Source: Nautilus pompilius
Lineage: Eukaryota; Mollusca; Cephalopoda; Nautilida; Nautilidae
Direction: 5' to 3'
Length of the DNA: 64,000 nucleotides
NCBI GenBank assembly: GCA_018389105.1
Contig: JACATO010000318.1
Span: forward strand, 1,530,501 to 1,594,500
Below the pieces are notes generated by a model. The model made no database searches, was not told the origin of the DNA, and saw nothing but the letters and a program-made list of their open reading frames with translations. Shown here in pieces: positions 58,701 to 64,000 of the stretch (the stretch's first letter is position 1; the number at the start of each line of letters is the position of its first letter). Both the position numbers and the translations under genes were made by a program.

Positions 58701-61458
58701 TTATTTGATTGTTTTTAGTTGTTTTATAAATATTATTTATTGACCTATTTATATATATACAAATATACAGAAACTTCACATAAGTAAATAGACATACACT
58801 GAATAAAGGTCTTTGAAAAGGGATGCATAATTGGGTAATGGGATATTGGTAAACAGAACATGCTGCAAAAGGGAAAATGGAAACTAAACCTTGACAATGA
58901 GCTGCAATGCTGCATTGCATATGAACTTGCCCATGAGAACCATCAGGTGTGTGTACAGCATAAGGTGCAATGGAAGAGTGGTGAGACATTCTTACCCTAT
59001 ACAGTGTCATCTGTCAACTGCACTGGACAAAGCAGATGCTACCATGCTCCCTTGCCTTTTGGAATTCTGTCATCTTTTTCAGTATCCATGTTTTCACAGT
59101 CCTCAGACTGTAGTTGTGTACAGATGTGGTGCCATCTGTAAGCTATAACAAAATGTCTACCTGCGGTGATTTGGTTCATTGGGCAATCACAACTGGTGGT
59201 CTGCAAAACAACTAATTTCTGTCTAAAACATAAACATTATAACATTATACAATAACTTCTGCCTATCTGTGTCACTGGTCATCTGTTCGAAGAGAGAAAT
59301 ATTTTTGGAAGATGATTCTCCAGCTCACACTACCTACACAACATAAACATGAAAGAGATTTAGAGCATCACAGCTAGCCTGGCCAGTCATTAGACACAAA
59401 CCCCAACTGACCATATGTAGGCTATCCTCAAATAATTCCTGCAAAATTTTTTTTTTAAACCCATTTCCTAGAATTCCATAATATAGATTCTGTGATAGAA
59501 ATAGGCTATAATCCTGCAAACAGGATACAATGTATCAGTATGTTGTTGCCTTACATAAAGCAAAGAGCTGCATTATATTATTAACCCACTCACATTTTTC
59601 CAAGTTCTCTCTCTCTCTCTCTCTTTATATATATATATATATGTAAATTAAGAATTCTTAATTTACTAATTTACTCTTGTTTTCTTAAGATCAGTTATCA
59701 GATTTTCCCAGTCTTCTAATAGAAGTACTCTCACTGGATTCTTGGCAACGATACCGTACAGAAGGGTATACGCATTTAATTTTACCTGGAAAACCTGGTG
59801 AGTTTTTTCCTGTAATGAATAAATAAAGATAAACAAGGGAAGCTACTGTAAAATTAAACTTTACTGAGAAGAAACAATTAAAATCAGTTTAAGAAAATAG
59901 TTTTTATAAAAGTAATAATTTATTTACAATATTCAAAATGTATTTGAAATTTATATGAGTAGCACTATGTTATTTTTACTTTCTTTAATATTATTAACAA
60001 AAGCAAAATCAGTTTTAAAAGAAAAGGTAGGCTATTTGAAAAGATTTTAAAGAAAATTTGAATTTAAAATAAGCAGTGAAATTTTATTTGTTAGCAGAAA
60101 CATTATTATTATTTACCTTTTCTGCAAATAAATAAATACATGAACTTGTGATTTATCAGATAGCATAGATACAGCATGTTACTAAAACGACCTTGATTTC
60201 TTTTTCGTTTTTTTTTTCAAAATTTCCAGAACAGTATTATTCTCTGTGCAAACATAAAACAAATTTTGTTCACTCTATAGAAGTTCAAAGTTCTTTGTAA
60301 GTGTAGAATTTTGATCATTTATTTATTTACTACCACGTTTTATAATAGGCATGCATAGAGAAATATTGCACTGCTGGCGACCAACTGGTGGATCACTAGT
60401 GGCAGAATTACGACGGTTTTTTATTGGTGGCTCTCCTGAACTGGAAGATCCCACATATACAACTAGACCATCAACATTTGAGGCTAGCATTTTTTAAAAT
60501 TATTATCATCATCATCATCATCATCATCTTTTTTCTTATCCTATAAGCTTTTACATTGTGTCAACTTTTATAGTTATACAACCAATTTCTAAAGAAATTT
60601 GATACTTGAGCTCAAAGAATTAATTAGCATAAAAAGTGATATAATTGAAAAAAAAACCTGTAGAAAAATCTATTCTAGACTTTAAAGATTAGTAAAATTA
60701 GGCTAAAATATGAATTTCCTAAGCTAAGGTGAATTTCAATACATGTTATTGTGAATTTGCCTGTATACAGTAGCGACAACTTTGTCTAGTGATAGCCAGG
60801 CTATCCTGGAGGCAGATTTACTTTTAACCAGTTGGCCTTTTCATCAAGTTCACAAAACCAGCATTAAATTCGATATTCTGCAATATTCACTAATGATTAC
60901 TGACAGATCTTTAAGGTTTGTGCGAAAGCATTTGCAGATTTGTTACATCATCAGACTACACAACTGTTATGAATTAGATAGTCATTTATTTTATTTCAGT
61001 GTTTTGCTCTTTATTTATGCTCTCTTTGAATTTGTTGCTGCTTGCTTTACAGGGTTCTAATCTCAGTAAATTTGGCTTCAGAACTGAAACCACAGGCACT
61101 GTCACTGTCAAATTGAATGTCATAATGCAGTCAAGGTAAAAATTTCTGTGCTTCAACTAGTTCATTTTTCAAATATTTACTGCTTTATACATTTTAAATG
61201 TAGCTTATGTTAATATTTGAAGGCTTTCATTATATCAAATGACCAATATACTCCTGGTGACTGATTAGTATGATAAGTTATGAAATAATAGTTAATCAAC
61301 AGCCCTGGCCAAAAGTTTTTGCAGAAAAAAAATCTGCAAAACAAAATCTATCTTCAAACCATGCCTTCATAGCTTGACACATGTACCTTGGAATGTAAAC
61401 AAAGTCTCTAAATCTTCTATATTTAAAAAAAAAATCTAAATCTTTAAAAAATAAATAG

Positions 61459-61494
<36 letters not shown>

Positions 61495-62290
61495 GTGCAG
61501 TGGTTACAGAGAAGTTTACTTTTAAGTCTTTCCAAGCTTTAGCTGTTTATACAATAAATTTTGTTTCATCTCAACATTAAAGAATTAATTAATTAATTAA
61601 TAATAATAATAATAAAAATAAACAATCTGAAAGTTGTTATTTTTAGAGAAAAATGCTTTGATAAGCAGAAATACTTTTATATAACTTGGGTCACCTGATG
61701 ATCATCAAAACTGGTTTTTTGTCACTGTTTTGTTAGAATAATTAAAGGAAACTGGTGGGTTGAAGGTGCGATTTTTAAAGTTCTAGCCATAATTGGATAG
61801 TAAAAGGAAAAAAATTTATGATGGTTTTTTTTTTTTTTAAATAGAGCATTTATATATAAAAGTACTGGCAAAAAGACTTTTACAACATTATTGGAATCTT
61901 TGGGGTGAGTATACTAGCTTTAAATTGTTTGTTTGTGTGTGTGTGTGTTTTACATTAGAAATCTGGTTCAACTAAAACAGTGGGAGACATGAAACATGTT
62001 TAAATAAAAACTATGGTTTTCCAGCTGTCAACTAAATATAAAGAAACACAGGGTTGCTTTGGATAATCAGTGATTTGGAAATAGGTTTTCTGTAACAACG
62101 TAATAGTAGAGTTCTAAGATTAATCTATAGCATTTATCACATTAAAATAACATAACCTTACTTTTACAACGATCAGTTTTATTTAAATAGTTTACATTTA
62201 TGCACTTATGTTTTTATTTATTAAAAAAATTGTATAACTTTTGCTTAAACAGGATCTCTGCTGTCCAGGCTAACATAAATGAAGTTTTAG
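27348..62290 (+). CDS. MKS1: MKS1, Meckel syndrome type 1 / B9-domain ciliary transition-zone protein; 19 coding exons, last exon(s) beyond window
   Basis: MKS1 is a B9-domain protein that, with B9D1, B9D2 and TMEM proteins, builds the gate at the base of the primary cilium (family knowledge). Nineteen exons (listed separately) join in phase to 521 codons with no stop; human MKS1 is 559 residues. Markers in order: AYYRSKDPIKSLKIR (1-25 region), FSWQEKVFSK (about 65-74), RLFSYVDHDNFTGLDE, PTFLAKKMAKVRQRR, MYIMADLSP, IDSNGVVAIRPDF, then the B9 domain (about 296-440) with LRFVVYGEI, DYDDLYMHFFLDLP, WVTQTCSTK, LDSWQRYRTEGY and [16 protein letters not shown], then FGLRTETTGTVTVKL. The order and intron positions suit MKS1. 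The ATG at 27348 (MADITDPDVG) aligns with human MAETVWSTDTG; an in-frame ATG at 27336 would add four residues. Introns are 0.1-7.9 kb and full of transposons. The final ~30 residues are missing, presumably past 64000. Confidence 0.95.
27425..28723. other. MKS1 intron 1
   Basis: A 1.3 kb intron. Contains A-rich runs (about 27502-27520), a short (caaa)n block near 27675 and a short (AT)n. No transposon or RNA gene recognised. Confidence 0.75.
28724..28868 (+). CDS. MKS1: MKS1 coding exon 2
   Basis: Acceptor tttcag|AATAAC, donor TCTAAG|gtattg, 145 nt. Encodes RITLEQMTASSGFNILSDF (human RVHLQRITSSNF) and YIFSWQEKVFSK (human IVIGWQEKLFSQ). Ends in phase 0. Confidence 0.95.
29152..29430 (+). repeat. 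U2-snRNA-headed repeat (SINE-like) in MKS1 intron 2
   Basis: The first ~34 nt (ttcacttctcagcc, then ttttttgctaagatcaaagt) closely match the 5' end of U2 snRNA (ATCGCTTCTCGGCC, then TTTTGGCTAAGATCAAGTGT). Two of the differences are G-to-A changes, one of them at a CpG. After that the U2 match stops and about 240 bp of unrelated, GC-richer sequence follows, unlike the AT-rich intron around it. It is not a working U2 gene. A chimeric retrotransposed element or SINE with a U2 head is my inference. Confidence 0.5.
30321..30403 (+). CDS. MKS1: MKS1 coding exon 3
   Basis: Acceptor ttctag|AGAGAG, donor TTGAT|gtaagt, 83 nt. Encodes REREFYSDEKNCYNFLQ and KKYHQQIQTL. The acceptor is followed by six AG dinucleotides in a row, so nearby AGs could be alternative acceptors. 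Confidence 0.9.
30514..30583 (+). CDS. MKS1: MKS1 coding exon 4
   Basis: Acceptor ttacag|GAG, donor GATGAG|gtaatg, 70 nt. Encodes MRQGKCTNRLFSYVDHDNF then TGLDE (human NRRIFTYTDSDRYTNLEE). The preceding intron is only 110 bp. Confidence 0.93.
31783..32175 (+). mobile_element. Mariner-like (DUF4817-type) N-terminal fragment
   Basis: Plus-strand translation gives MVLSNAKQIFLIQYMYMNNG, then KYTTGVQNEF and NKNTIRASISKFDDTGSVED, the helix-turn-helix start of DUF4817-type transposases (family ..NAERVFIVE..., RNLINKFRxTGSVxD). It breaks off where a minus-strand hAT relic begins. One stop interrupts it. Confidence 0.6.
32160..33690 (-). mobile_element. hAT relic, KIAA1586-like transposase
   Basis: The minus-strand ORF 33024-32623 encodes LQSIGMTEEYLKDYLVYFAC then DGVTVMLGACGGVKKLLKEK and VWHCDHNYAVKAVSGINRF. 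This is the catalytic region of KIAA1586/E3-SUMO-like hAT transposases (family GFASDGASVMLGRKNGV, WHCLNHRLELAV). Downstream in broken frames are TFGETEIRNLSK and EMIRGFREYLEEKK followed by stops. Upstream pieces (PKCWTSDEK-like, KKLECLRLRKKRE) extend it to about 33690. TIRs not found. Confidence 0.75.
34009..34037. repeat. Perfect 14-bp-arm palindrome
   Basis: aacaagtagaatgt and its exact reverse complement acattctacttgtt are separated by one T. Located between the hAT and Tc1-like relics of MKS1 intron 4; perhaps the remains of a transposon end. Function unknown. Confidence 0.85.
34200..35400 (-). mobile_element. Tc1-like transposase relic
   Basis: On the minus strand, fragments run in order: QHTREQDWLCARINLH, THFSDVILFGEKK (family WTQEDWNRVLFTDESRF), FKSSNVIVWSAII (GGGSVMVWGAIS), RTVTGLCFLDSYQ, and FNLNPIEHLGENL (SPDLNPIEHLWD) ending with NHSKTATNID. 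Stops throughout. Borders approximate. Confidence 0.7.
37047..37244. repeat. Two-copy tandem duplication (98/100 bp)
   Basis: The unit starting gtagttagccatctttagca and ending gggaaagaattggt occurs twice in direct succession (37047-37144 and 37145-37244). Copies differ by one T/C change and a 2-bp insertion, so the duplication is recent. Confidence 0.95.
37275..37330. mobile_element. hAT-like terminal sequence
   Basis: cagagtttctcgaacttttt followed by ggcctatggcccccttt resembles the common hAT end (CAGxGGTTCTCAAACTTTTTxGGCC..GGCCCCCTTT). No matching right end or transposase found, so it may be a solo fragment. Confidence 0.45.
38468..38574 (+). CDS. MKS1: MKS1 coding exon 5
   Basis: Acceptor cttcag|GAT, donor GTGGA|gtaagt, 107 nt. 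Encodes DVHYMTTSPNEIPTFL then AKKMAKVRQRRTRGRKLHV (human [23 protein letters not shown]). Follows a 7.9 kb transposon-rich intron. Confidence 0.95.
38980..39945 (+). mobile_element. Tc1-like transposase relic, related to the copy at 58.8-59.6 kb
   Basis: Plus-strand frames near 39650-39780 give SRCITILS then PGQSPDINSIKHVWPIFDH (family WPAQSPDLNPIEHVWDEL), preceded by blocks also found at 58.98-59.4 kb (for example actgcaa.agacaa..cagatgcta.catg). Heavy stop load. A possible right end is gccagcactatatatg near 39930. Confidence 0.6.
40342..40828. mobile_element. Non-autonomous Tc2/Tigger-like MITE, 487 bp
   Basis: The left end caggttgagaatccattatt pairs with the reverse complement of the right end (caggacaagaatcccttatc). 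TA lies on both sides (40340-40341 and 40829-40830). Subterminal repeats gaatttttcggattttggaa and atttcggattttgaagctt are arranged as inverted copies. It has no transposase. Its ends and the gcaatattttaaaatcattttg block closely resemble a mammalian TcMar MITE as I remember it, which needs a database check. Confidence 0.85.
41600..42680 (+). mobile_element. hAT transposase relic (C-terminal dimerisation region)
   Basis: Around 42505-42625 the plus strand reads SALRRLKTYLHSTILQQALN and NFLVYHHIHTKLINLI, like the hAT C-terminal motif (SMSRLKTYLRSTMxQxRLNxLALLxIH). Near 42310 NELDELKLQSQLV may be another piece. Strongly decayed; upstream boundary is a guess. Confidence 0.5.
43224..43355 (+). CDS. 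MKS1: MKS1 coding exon 6
   Basis: Acceptor cttacag|TGAA, donor GACAA|gttagt, 132 nt. Encodes DEKDFIPKMNLVDLDPSED then MKTYNHILCTPVQNMYIMAD (human NNHVINTPLQTMHIMADL). Confidence 0.95.
43356..44577. other. MKS1 intron 6
   Basis: A 1.2 kb AT-rich intron. A slightly GC-richer segment at about 43.9-44.1 kb contains a ggttcaaac string but no convincing tRNA or SINE structure. No exon or transposase recognised. Confidence 0.7.
44578..44708 (+). CDS. MKS1: MKS1 coding exon 7
   Basis: Acceptor acacag|CTTTCC, donor GAAGAG|gtaagt, 131 nt. Encodes NFPTLADEHILCFIQ and IDSNGVVAIRPDFNNGPKPY (human [21 protein letters not shown]). Ends in phase 1. Confidence 0.95.
45600..45800 (+). mobile_element. Mariner-like (DUF4817-type) C-terminal fragment
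   Basis: The plus strand reads EDATFHTAGIALEFLHETFG then DSVISLKFSGMSPL, like the catalytic DGATCHTA...LLxxxFPxxVISRxGxxxWPP core. Short and immediately 5' of the mariner insertion. Border uncertain. Confidence 0.45.
45834..47069 (+). mobile_element. Mariner element (SETMAR/Hsmar1-like transposase), full length, inactivated
   Basis: TIRs: left ttaggtcattacaaaagttt, right reverse complement ttaggttgttacaaacgttt. TA on both sides (45832-45833, 47070-47071). Length 1236 bp. The plus-strand transposase starts at 46024 (HAILLYEFKLGHKVSEATRN; QSGDVSLEDKERSEHPS), shifts frame, and ends with 46709-46969 (MLHDNACPHITKLTLQKL; HPVYSPDLSPTDYHVFKHL). The conserved CDEKW motif reads CDEK-stop (TGG to TGA) at about 46446-46457. 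HDN and the DD34D third Asp (SPTDY) are still visible. Confidence 0.93.
48414..49484 (-). mobile_element. Tc1/mariner element with ~45-bp TIRs, minus-strand transposase relic
   Basis: The left atgaacccatgtatcagaac, ataaaccattaattgttatg matches the reverse complement of the right end (atgaactatgtatcagaaca, tacaaactaataattatgat). TA precedes the left end; the right flank is TG, probably mutated. The minus-strand ORF 48674-48462 reads VTLQSPDLNFGEFVWDGLNG and KCLKVTEQDFQNMC (family LQSPDLNPIEHLWDELKR). ORFs up to 49356 hold other fragments (SSKNEIPHEARLLIIVLHKA, an HTH region). 1071 bp. Confidence 0.85.
50131..50176 (+). CDS. MKS1: MKS1 coding exon 8 (46-nt small exon)
   Basis: Acceptor tactttttag|TTGTA, donor AGCAG|gtatgg. 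Encodes VVFEYRIEHLSNKMS (human LWKYTIDNVSPH). A second AG at 50145-50146 exists, but using it would shift the frame into a stop. Phases (1 in, 2 out) match exons 7 and 9. Confidence 0.82.
50177..51304. other. MKS1 intron 8
   Basis: AT-rich 1.1 kb intron. A GC-richer piece at 50889-51050 (ggtggtcttttgaatgggga onward) stands out and may be an unidentified short repeat. No coding signal. Confidence 0.65.
51305..51341 (+). CDS. MKS1: MKS1 coding exon 9 (37-nt microexon)
   Basis: Acceptor attttag|AATGG, donor AGAGAA|gtaagt. Encodes RMEQDRERKMYRE, matching human EEEERERRVFKD. Easily missed by automatic gene finding. Confidence 0.88.
51342..53552. other. MKS1 intron 9
   Basis: Holds (TA)n at 51583-51604 and 52099-52112 and a Tc1 element (52114-53429). 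51.6-52.1 kb has no recognisable features. Confidence 0.7.
52114..53429 (-). mobile_element. Tc1 element, minus-strand transposase relic, 1.3 kb
   Basis: The left end cagtactggaaataattatg pairs with the right-end reverse complement cagtattggaaatgatttt. TA precedes the left end (in a TA microsatellite); the right flank is TG. The minus ORF 52702-52406 reads KFEGCISTSGIKDLHKIECV, VLIHHTIPPGRHLIGRGLIF and QNDSSPRHTANVVKNYPRCK (family GCISxxGVGDL..., LIHHAIPSGKRLIGxGFIFQHDNDPKHTA). The catalytic DND reads NDS. It ends 123 bp before MKS1 exon 10. Confidence 0.85.
53553..53609 (+). CDS. MKS1: MKS1 coding exon 10
   Basis: Acceptor tttttcag|CTC, donor GAATTA|gtaagt, 57 nt. Encodes LYLRHAECLQKCVGHAFEL (human LYGRHKEYLSSLVGTDFEM). 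A Tc1-like element ends only 123 bp upstream. Confidence 0.93.
53610..54728. other. MKS1 intron 10
   Basis: AT-rich; contains a poly-A tract at 54534-54548. Nothing recognisable. Confidence 0.7.
54729..54771 (+). CDS. MKS1: MKS1 coding exon 11 (start of B9 domain)
   Basis: Acceptor cttttcag|CCT, donor GAAATTG|gtaagc, 43 nt. Encodes PPPNVLRFVVYGEI (human VPGALRLFVNGEV), the first strand of the B9 domain. Confidence 0.93.
54772..55783. other. MKS1 intron 11
   Basis: About 1 kb; includes a short (AT)n near 54826 and an (ATT)n tract at 55714-55750 just before exon 12. No gene. Confidence 0.7.
55784..55846 (+). CDS. MKS1: MKS1 coding exon 12
   Basis: Acceptor ctttcag|AATC, donor CCAAAAT|gtaagt, 63 nt. 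Encodes ESAKNFDYDDLYMHFFLDLP (human YEYDNLYVHFFVELP), a B9-domain hallmark. An (ATT)n tract lies about 35 bp upstream of the exon. Confidence 0.95.
56199..56269 (+). CDS. MKS1: MKS1 coding exon 13
   Basis: Acceptor atttcag|ATTGG, donor GACCAG|gtctgt (weak donor), 71 nt. Encodes YWYTEKTQQLSWVTQTCSTK then VEDQ (human FQQLSGVTQTCTTKS). Confidence 0.94.
56270..57447. other. MKS1 intron 13
   Basis: AT-rich 1.2 kb intron. A 90-codon ORF (56510-56782) lacks any recognisable similarity and looks spurious. Confidence 0.7.
57448..57526 (+). CDS. MKS1: MKS1 coding exon 14
   Basis: Acceptor tttaaag|GATG, donor AAAGAG|gtaaga, 79 nt. Encodes DDVAYFGFPFSFELFYRKD then YFEESE (human VAHFSYPFTFEAFFLHEDE). 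Confidence 0.94.
57620..57960 (-). repeat. Dispersed repeat A, copy 2; possible tRNA-like head on minus strand
   Basis: GC-richer than the intron around it. On the minus strand ggtcagtgatccagtcatag ... gagttaaaatcctggtcag resembles a decayed tRNA-type promoter (B-box-like GAGTTAAAATCC). It shares blocks with 6840-7200 in the same order. A tRNA-derived SINE is my inference; family unknown. Confidence 0.4.
58800..59590 (+). mobile_element. Tc1-like relic, related to the copy in intron 5
   Basis: Plus-strand frames near 59285-59400 give REIFLEDDSPAHTTYT (family QQDNAPAHTS) followed by SQLAWPVIRHKPQ (decayed WPxxSPDLNP). Blocks shared with 39.1-39.9 kb lie in the same order. No ORF longer than 106 codons; stops throughout. 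Confidence 0.55.
59608..59642. repeat. (CT)n-(TA)n microsatellite
   Basis: ctctct run followed by tatatata about 50 bp upstream of MKS1 exon 15. Confidence 0.9.
59690..59797 (+). CDS. MKS1: MKS1 coding exon 15
   Basis: Acceptor ttcttaag|ATCAG, donor AAACCTG|gtgagt, 108 nt. Encodes DQLSDFPSLLIEVLSLDSWQ and RYRTEGYTHLILPGKP (human [20 protein letters not shown]). Confidence 0.96.
59798..60348. other. MKS1 intron 15
   Basis: AT-rich 0.55 kb intron; nothing recognisable. Confidence 0.75.
60349..60482 (+). CDS. MKS1: MKS1 coding exon 16 (ends at a GC donor)
   Basis: Acceptor ataatag|GCATG, 134 nt. Encodes GMHREILHCWRPTGGSLVAE then [17 protein letters not shown] (human [28 protein letters not shown]). 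The exon must end at TTTGAG because the next exon continues the frame, and the following bases are GCTAGC, not GT. No GT lies between 60430 and the in-frame stop at 60498. Confidence 0.9.
60483..61052 (+). other. MKS1: MKS1 intron 16, apparent GC-AG intron
   Basis: The intron starts GCTAGC and ends tttacag. Frame continuity (GAG|GGT) and matching to MKS1 on both sides fix the position. An (ATC)n tract (60501-60528) lies just inside. The +3 T differs from the usual GC-donor consensus (GCAAGT). Confidence 0.8.
61053..61135 (+). CDS. MKS1: MKS1 coding exon 17
   Basis: Acceptor tttacag|GGT, donor TCAAG|gtaaaa, 83 nt. Encodes GSNLSKFGLRTETTGTVTVK and LNVIMQS (human RLSRFGLRTETTGTVTFRL). It begins in phase 0, fixing the end of exon 16. 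Confidence 0.95.
61136..61844. other. MKS1 intron 17
   Basis: Includes (ATT)n at 61459-61494 and (TAA)n at 61581-61615. No other features. Confidence 0.75.
61845..61904 (+). CDS. MKS1: MKS1 coding exon 18
   Basis: Acceptor aaatag|AGC, donor TTTGGG|gtgagt region, 60 nt. Encodes RAFIYKSTGKKTFTTLLESL (human [20 protein letters not shown]). Confidence 0.88.
61905..62252. other. MKS1 intron 18
   Basis: 0.35 kb intron with a short (GT)n at 61935-61950; nothing else seen. Confidence 0.75.
62253..62290 (+). CDS. MKS1: MKS1 coding exon 19 (38 nt), last one visible
   Basis: Acceptor taaacag|GATC, donor TTTTAG|gtaagt. Encodes GISAVQANINEVL (human QQSSIHNVLEAF). It ends in phase 1, so at least one more exon follows; none is recognised up to 64000. 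Confidence 0.82.
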
Positions 62291-62860
62291 GTAAGTCCCT
62301 GTTAATTTATAAGTATCAATTTTGCCATTTTAATTTGTATGTGTGAATGTATACATTATATTGATTTAATAAAAATAGTTTCATTACTGAAATAAAGGAG
62401 AGAGAGGATTGATATATTACTGCAGTTGACCCCAATGAATTCAAGAGAAACATATTTATAAAAAAACTAGGATTTTTTCTGGTGAGGATATTATTTTTAT
62501 TGCTGTTTCTGGTTCTTTTGTGTTCAGTTTTATAAGCTTAGGAAACTAACCTGGTGAATAAAGCAAATAGATTTTATTTTATTGTTTCCCCAAAATTTAG
62601 ACCTAAAATCTATATTGACTAGTTACAAAAACTAAGTTAGCAGTTTGACTAGTACAGAATTCTTCTCAGTCTGTCACAATTTTCTCAATATTTATGTTAA
62701 TTGTATTAATTCTTACAAAGTTTATTTATGCAAAATAATCTCATGCATACTTTCTGTAACTACAAACTACTGTTGTCCAGTTAAATTTTGTTTGGACAGG
62801 CTGAAATGTATTACTCAATTTGAGAAACTTACCAACAGATAGGTAGGAATAGAGTATATG
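62291..62860. other. MKS1 intron 19 (start), no exon found
   Basis: AT-rich sequence after the last visible MKS1 exon. I searched for an acceptor followed by a C-terminal MKS1-like continuation and found none. Confidence 0.6.
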
Positions 62861-62862
62861 TA

Positions 62863-63947
62863 CAGTACACTTTCGATATACCGACAACTTTGGGACTGGT
62901 TCAAATGTGGCGGTATAGAGGGGATGGTGGTAAAGTGAGGGAGAGGAACTGGAAATTTTGTGAGTGTGCAAAGATCGTAATTTACCGTAGATACACGCAT
63001 GATTGCATCATGTGCTTGATAATAATTAAAATGATGATGTAAAGTTGATGTAATAAAAGAAATTTAATAATATAAAAGCTAGTAAAAGTTTATTTGGTGA
63101 ATATGTGCTCATCAACAAAAAAACAACCATTATGCACGTGTAAAGAACTCTGTCAGTGTTGCTTGTTTGCTGCTCTTATTGGCCACCATTTCAATTCGCG
63201 TACTGAAAGAGGTAATCAGCATTGCAACCAGCCATTGGAGTAAGATAAATCTATGATGTTGAAATCAGCTCCAAACCTTTTGGCTTTTTCCCGTAAAAGT
63301 AAAATGTCATCAGTGATAGTGGCATTCTTGGCTCGGAGATTGGAGAAACAAAGGAAGAGGGCCTCCTCCAGGTCACCGTGCTTGGCAGTCTTTTGTTTCC
63401 TTGAAGCTGGTTCCACATCATGGTCCAGTCACTTGCCTCTATACTGTATGATGTCACCAATGGTTCGTTGCTTGATATCACACCCCCACACTGTAGAAAA
63501 GTGGTCAGCAATGGCTTGTTGACTTGTCCTGGGATGCTAGTCATGGTACTTGATGACATCTTGTTTCTGGGAGACTGCAATTGTTGTACGCGTGCATTTG
63601 TGGAAATTCGTTGTGTTGTGCAGATTAAACTAATGTGAATAAAACAAATGATAATGATTAATAATAATAATAATAAAAACAAATAAACAAATAATTTCCT
63701 AAACATGTGGTAGAATATATAATACATTAGTGGTGTACTCGACATATACTGGCAAGAGATAGATATTCAGTTAGGGTTATCAGCACATGAGTGGCGGATT
63801 AATTGGGGGAAAATTTGTGCTCAGACATGATTGGCGGATGGTGGTTTATCGAGGGAATTTGCATGGTAAGAAATCTGTTCTGCCACTTTGAGTGGCATAA
63901 GGCAAGGGTGACAATATATCGAGTGGCATAAAATCGAGGGTGCACTG
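62863..63947 (-). mobile_element. Pogo/Tigger element with CENP-B-type transposase relic, 1.09 kb
   Basis: The left end cagtacactttcgatatacc and the right-end reverse complement cagtgcaccctcgattttat are TIRs; TA lies on both sides (62861-62862, 63948-63949). The minus ORF 63416-63216 reads MEPASRKQKTAKHGDLEEAL, FLCFSNLRAKNATITDDILL and REKAKRFGADFNIIDLSYSN, the CENP-B/Tigger DNA-binding HTH (family LEEALFLWFxxxRAKNxxITDxIL..KA). Upstream HTH pieces are in another frame (63745-63251). The DDE catalytic region is absent, so this is an internally deleted, inactive copy. Confidence 0.9.
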
Positions 63948-64000
63948 TATATATATTCTAAAGTTTTGTGGTAAGGCAATTTGTGCTATATTGAAACCCA

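Larger units (their letters stand above)
57527..59689. other. MKS1 intron 14
   Basis: Contains dispersed repeat A copy 2 (57620-57960), a Tc1-like relic (58.8-59.6 kb) and a CT/TA microsatellite (59608-59642). 57.97-58.75 kb is plain AT-rich sequence. Confidence 0.7.

Noticed and set aside
63251..63745. 164-codon minus-strand ORF, longest in the window
   Set aside because: It is a frame mosaic inside the pogo element; a poly-Ile/Leu stretch comes from an (AAT)n tract. Not a host gene.
1..64000. CRISPR arrays, bacterial-type operons, terminators
   Set aside because: The window is clearly eukaryotic; repeats seen are microsatellites and transposons, with no spaced direct repeats.

Overview
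This is a window of an AT-rich metazoan nuclear genome with small spliced exons, long introns, many microsatellites and a heavy load of decayed DNA transposons. The two host genes are conserved across animals. The transposon mix (Tc1/mariner, pogo/Tigger, ZBED5/SCAND3-like and KIAA1586-like hAT) together with the CT/CG/TG/CA microsatellite style suggests an invertebrate, and my best guess is a cephalopod mollusc such as Octopus. That species call is inference only.

Two genes diverge from a GC-richer, CpG-containing promoter region near 27.1-27.35 kb; their start codons are about 240 bp apart. On the minus strand is the amino-terminal part of a nuclear receptor corepressor (NCOR1/NCOR2 family). 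Four coding exons are visible (27106-27081, 7956-7788, 3806-3691, 2871-2709). They join in frame to give exactly 158 codons, and the gene runs off the left edge. The first coding exon is only 26 nt and is followed by a 19 kb intron. On the plus strand is MKS1 (Meckel syndrome type 1 protein, a B9-domain component of the ciliary transition zone). Nineteen coding exons lie between 27348 and 62290, giving 521 codons with every intron phase matching. About 30 C-terminal residues should lie beyond the right edge. One MKS1 intron (60483-61052) appears to be of GC-AG type.

Region by region: 1-790 mariner relic; 791-7955 downstream NCOR exons and introns with Tc1-like relics; 7957-27080 NCOR intron 1, holding a 1.07 kb TIR element (8611-9679), a 2.8 kb hAT with 8-bp target duplication (10114-12913), a Tc1-like relic (about 18.2-18.9 kb) and a possible Z-DNA-forming compound microsatellite (22.94-23.0 kb); 25.9-27.4 kb GC-rich promoter zone; 27.3-62.3 kb MKS1, whose introns carry a U2-snRNA-headed repeat, two hAT relics, a 1.24 kb mariner, a Tc2/Tigger-like MITE, several Tc1-like elements and a tandem duplication; 62863-63947 a pogo/Tigger element. 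No transposase here is intact. I recognised no LINE or LTR element and no tRNA or rRNA gene.

The two genes have no known shared pathway: NCOR is a chromatin corepressor scaffold (HDAC3/TBL1 complexes) and MKS1 a ciliary gate protein. Their link here is positional, through a shared bidirectional promoter.
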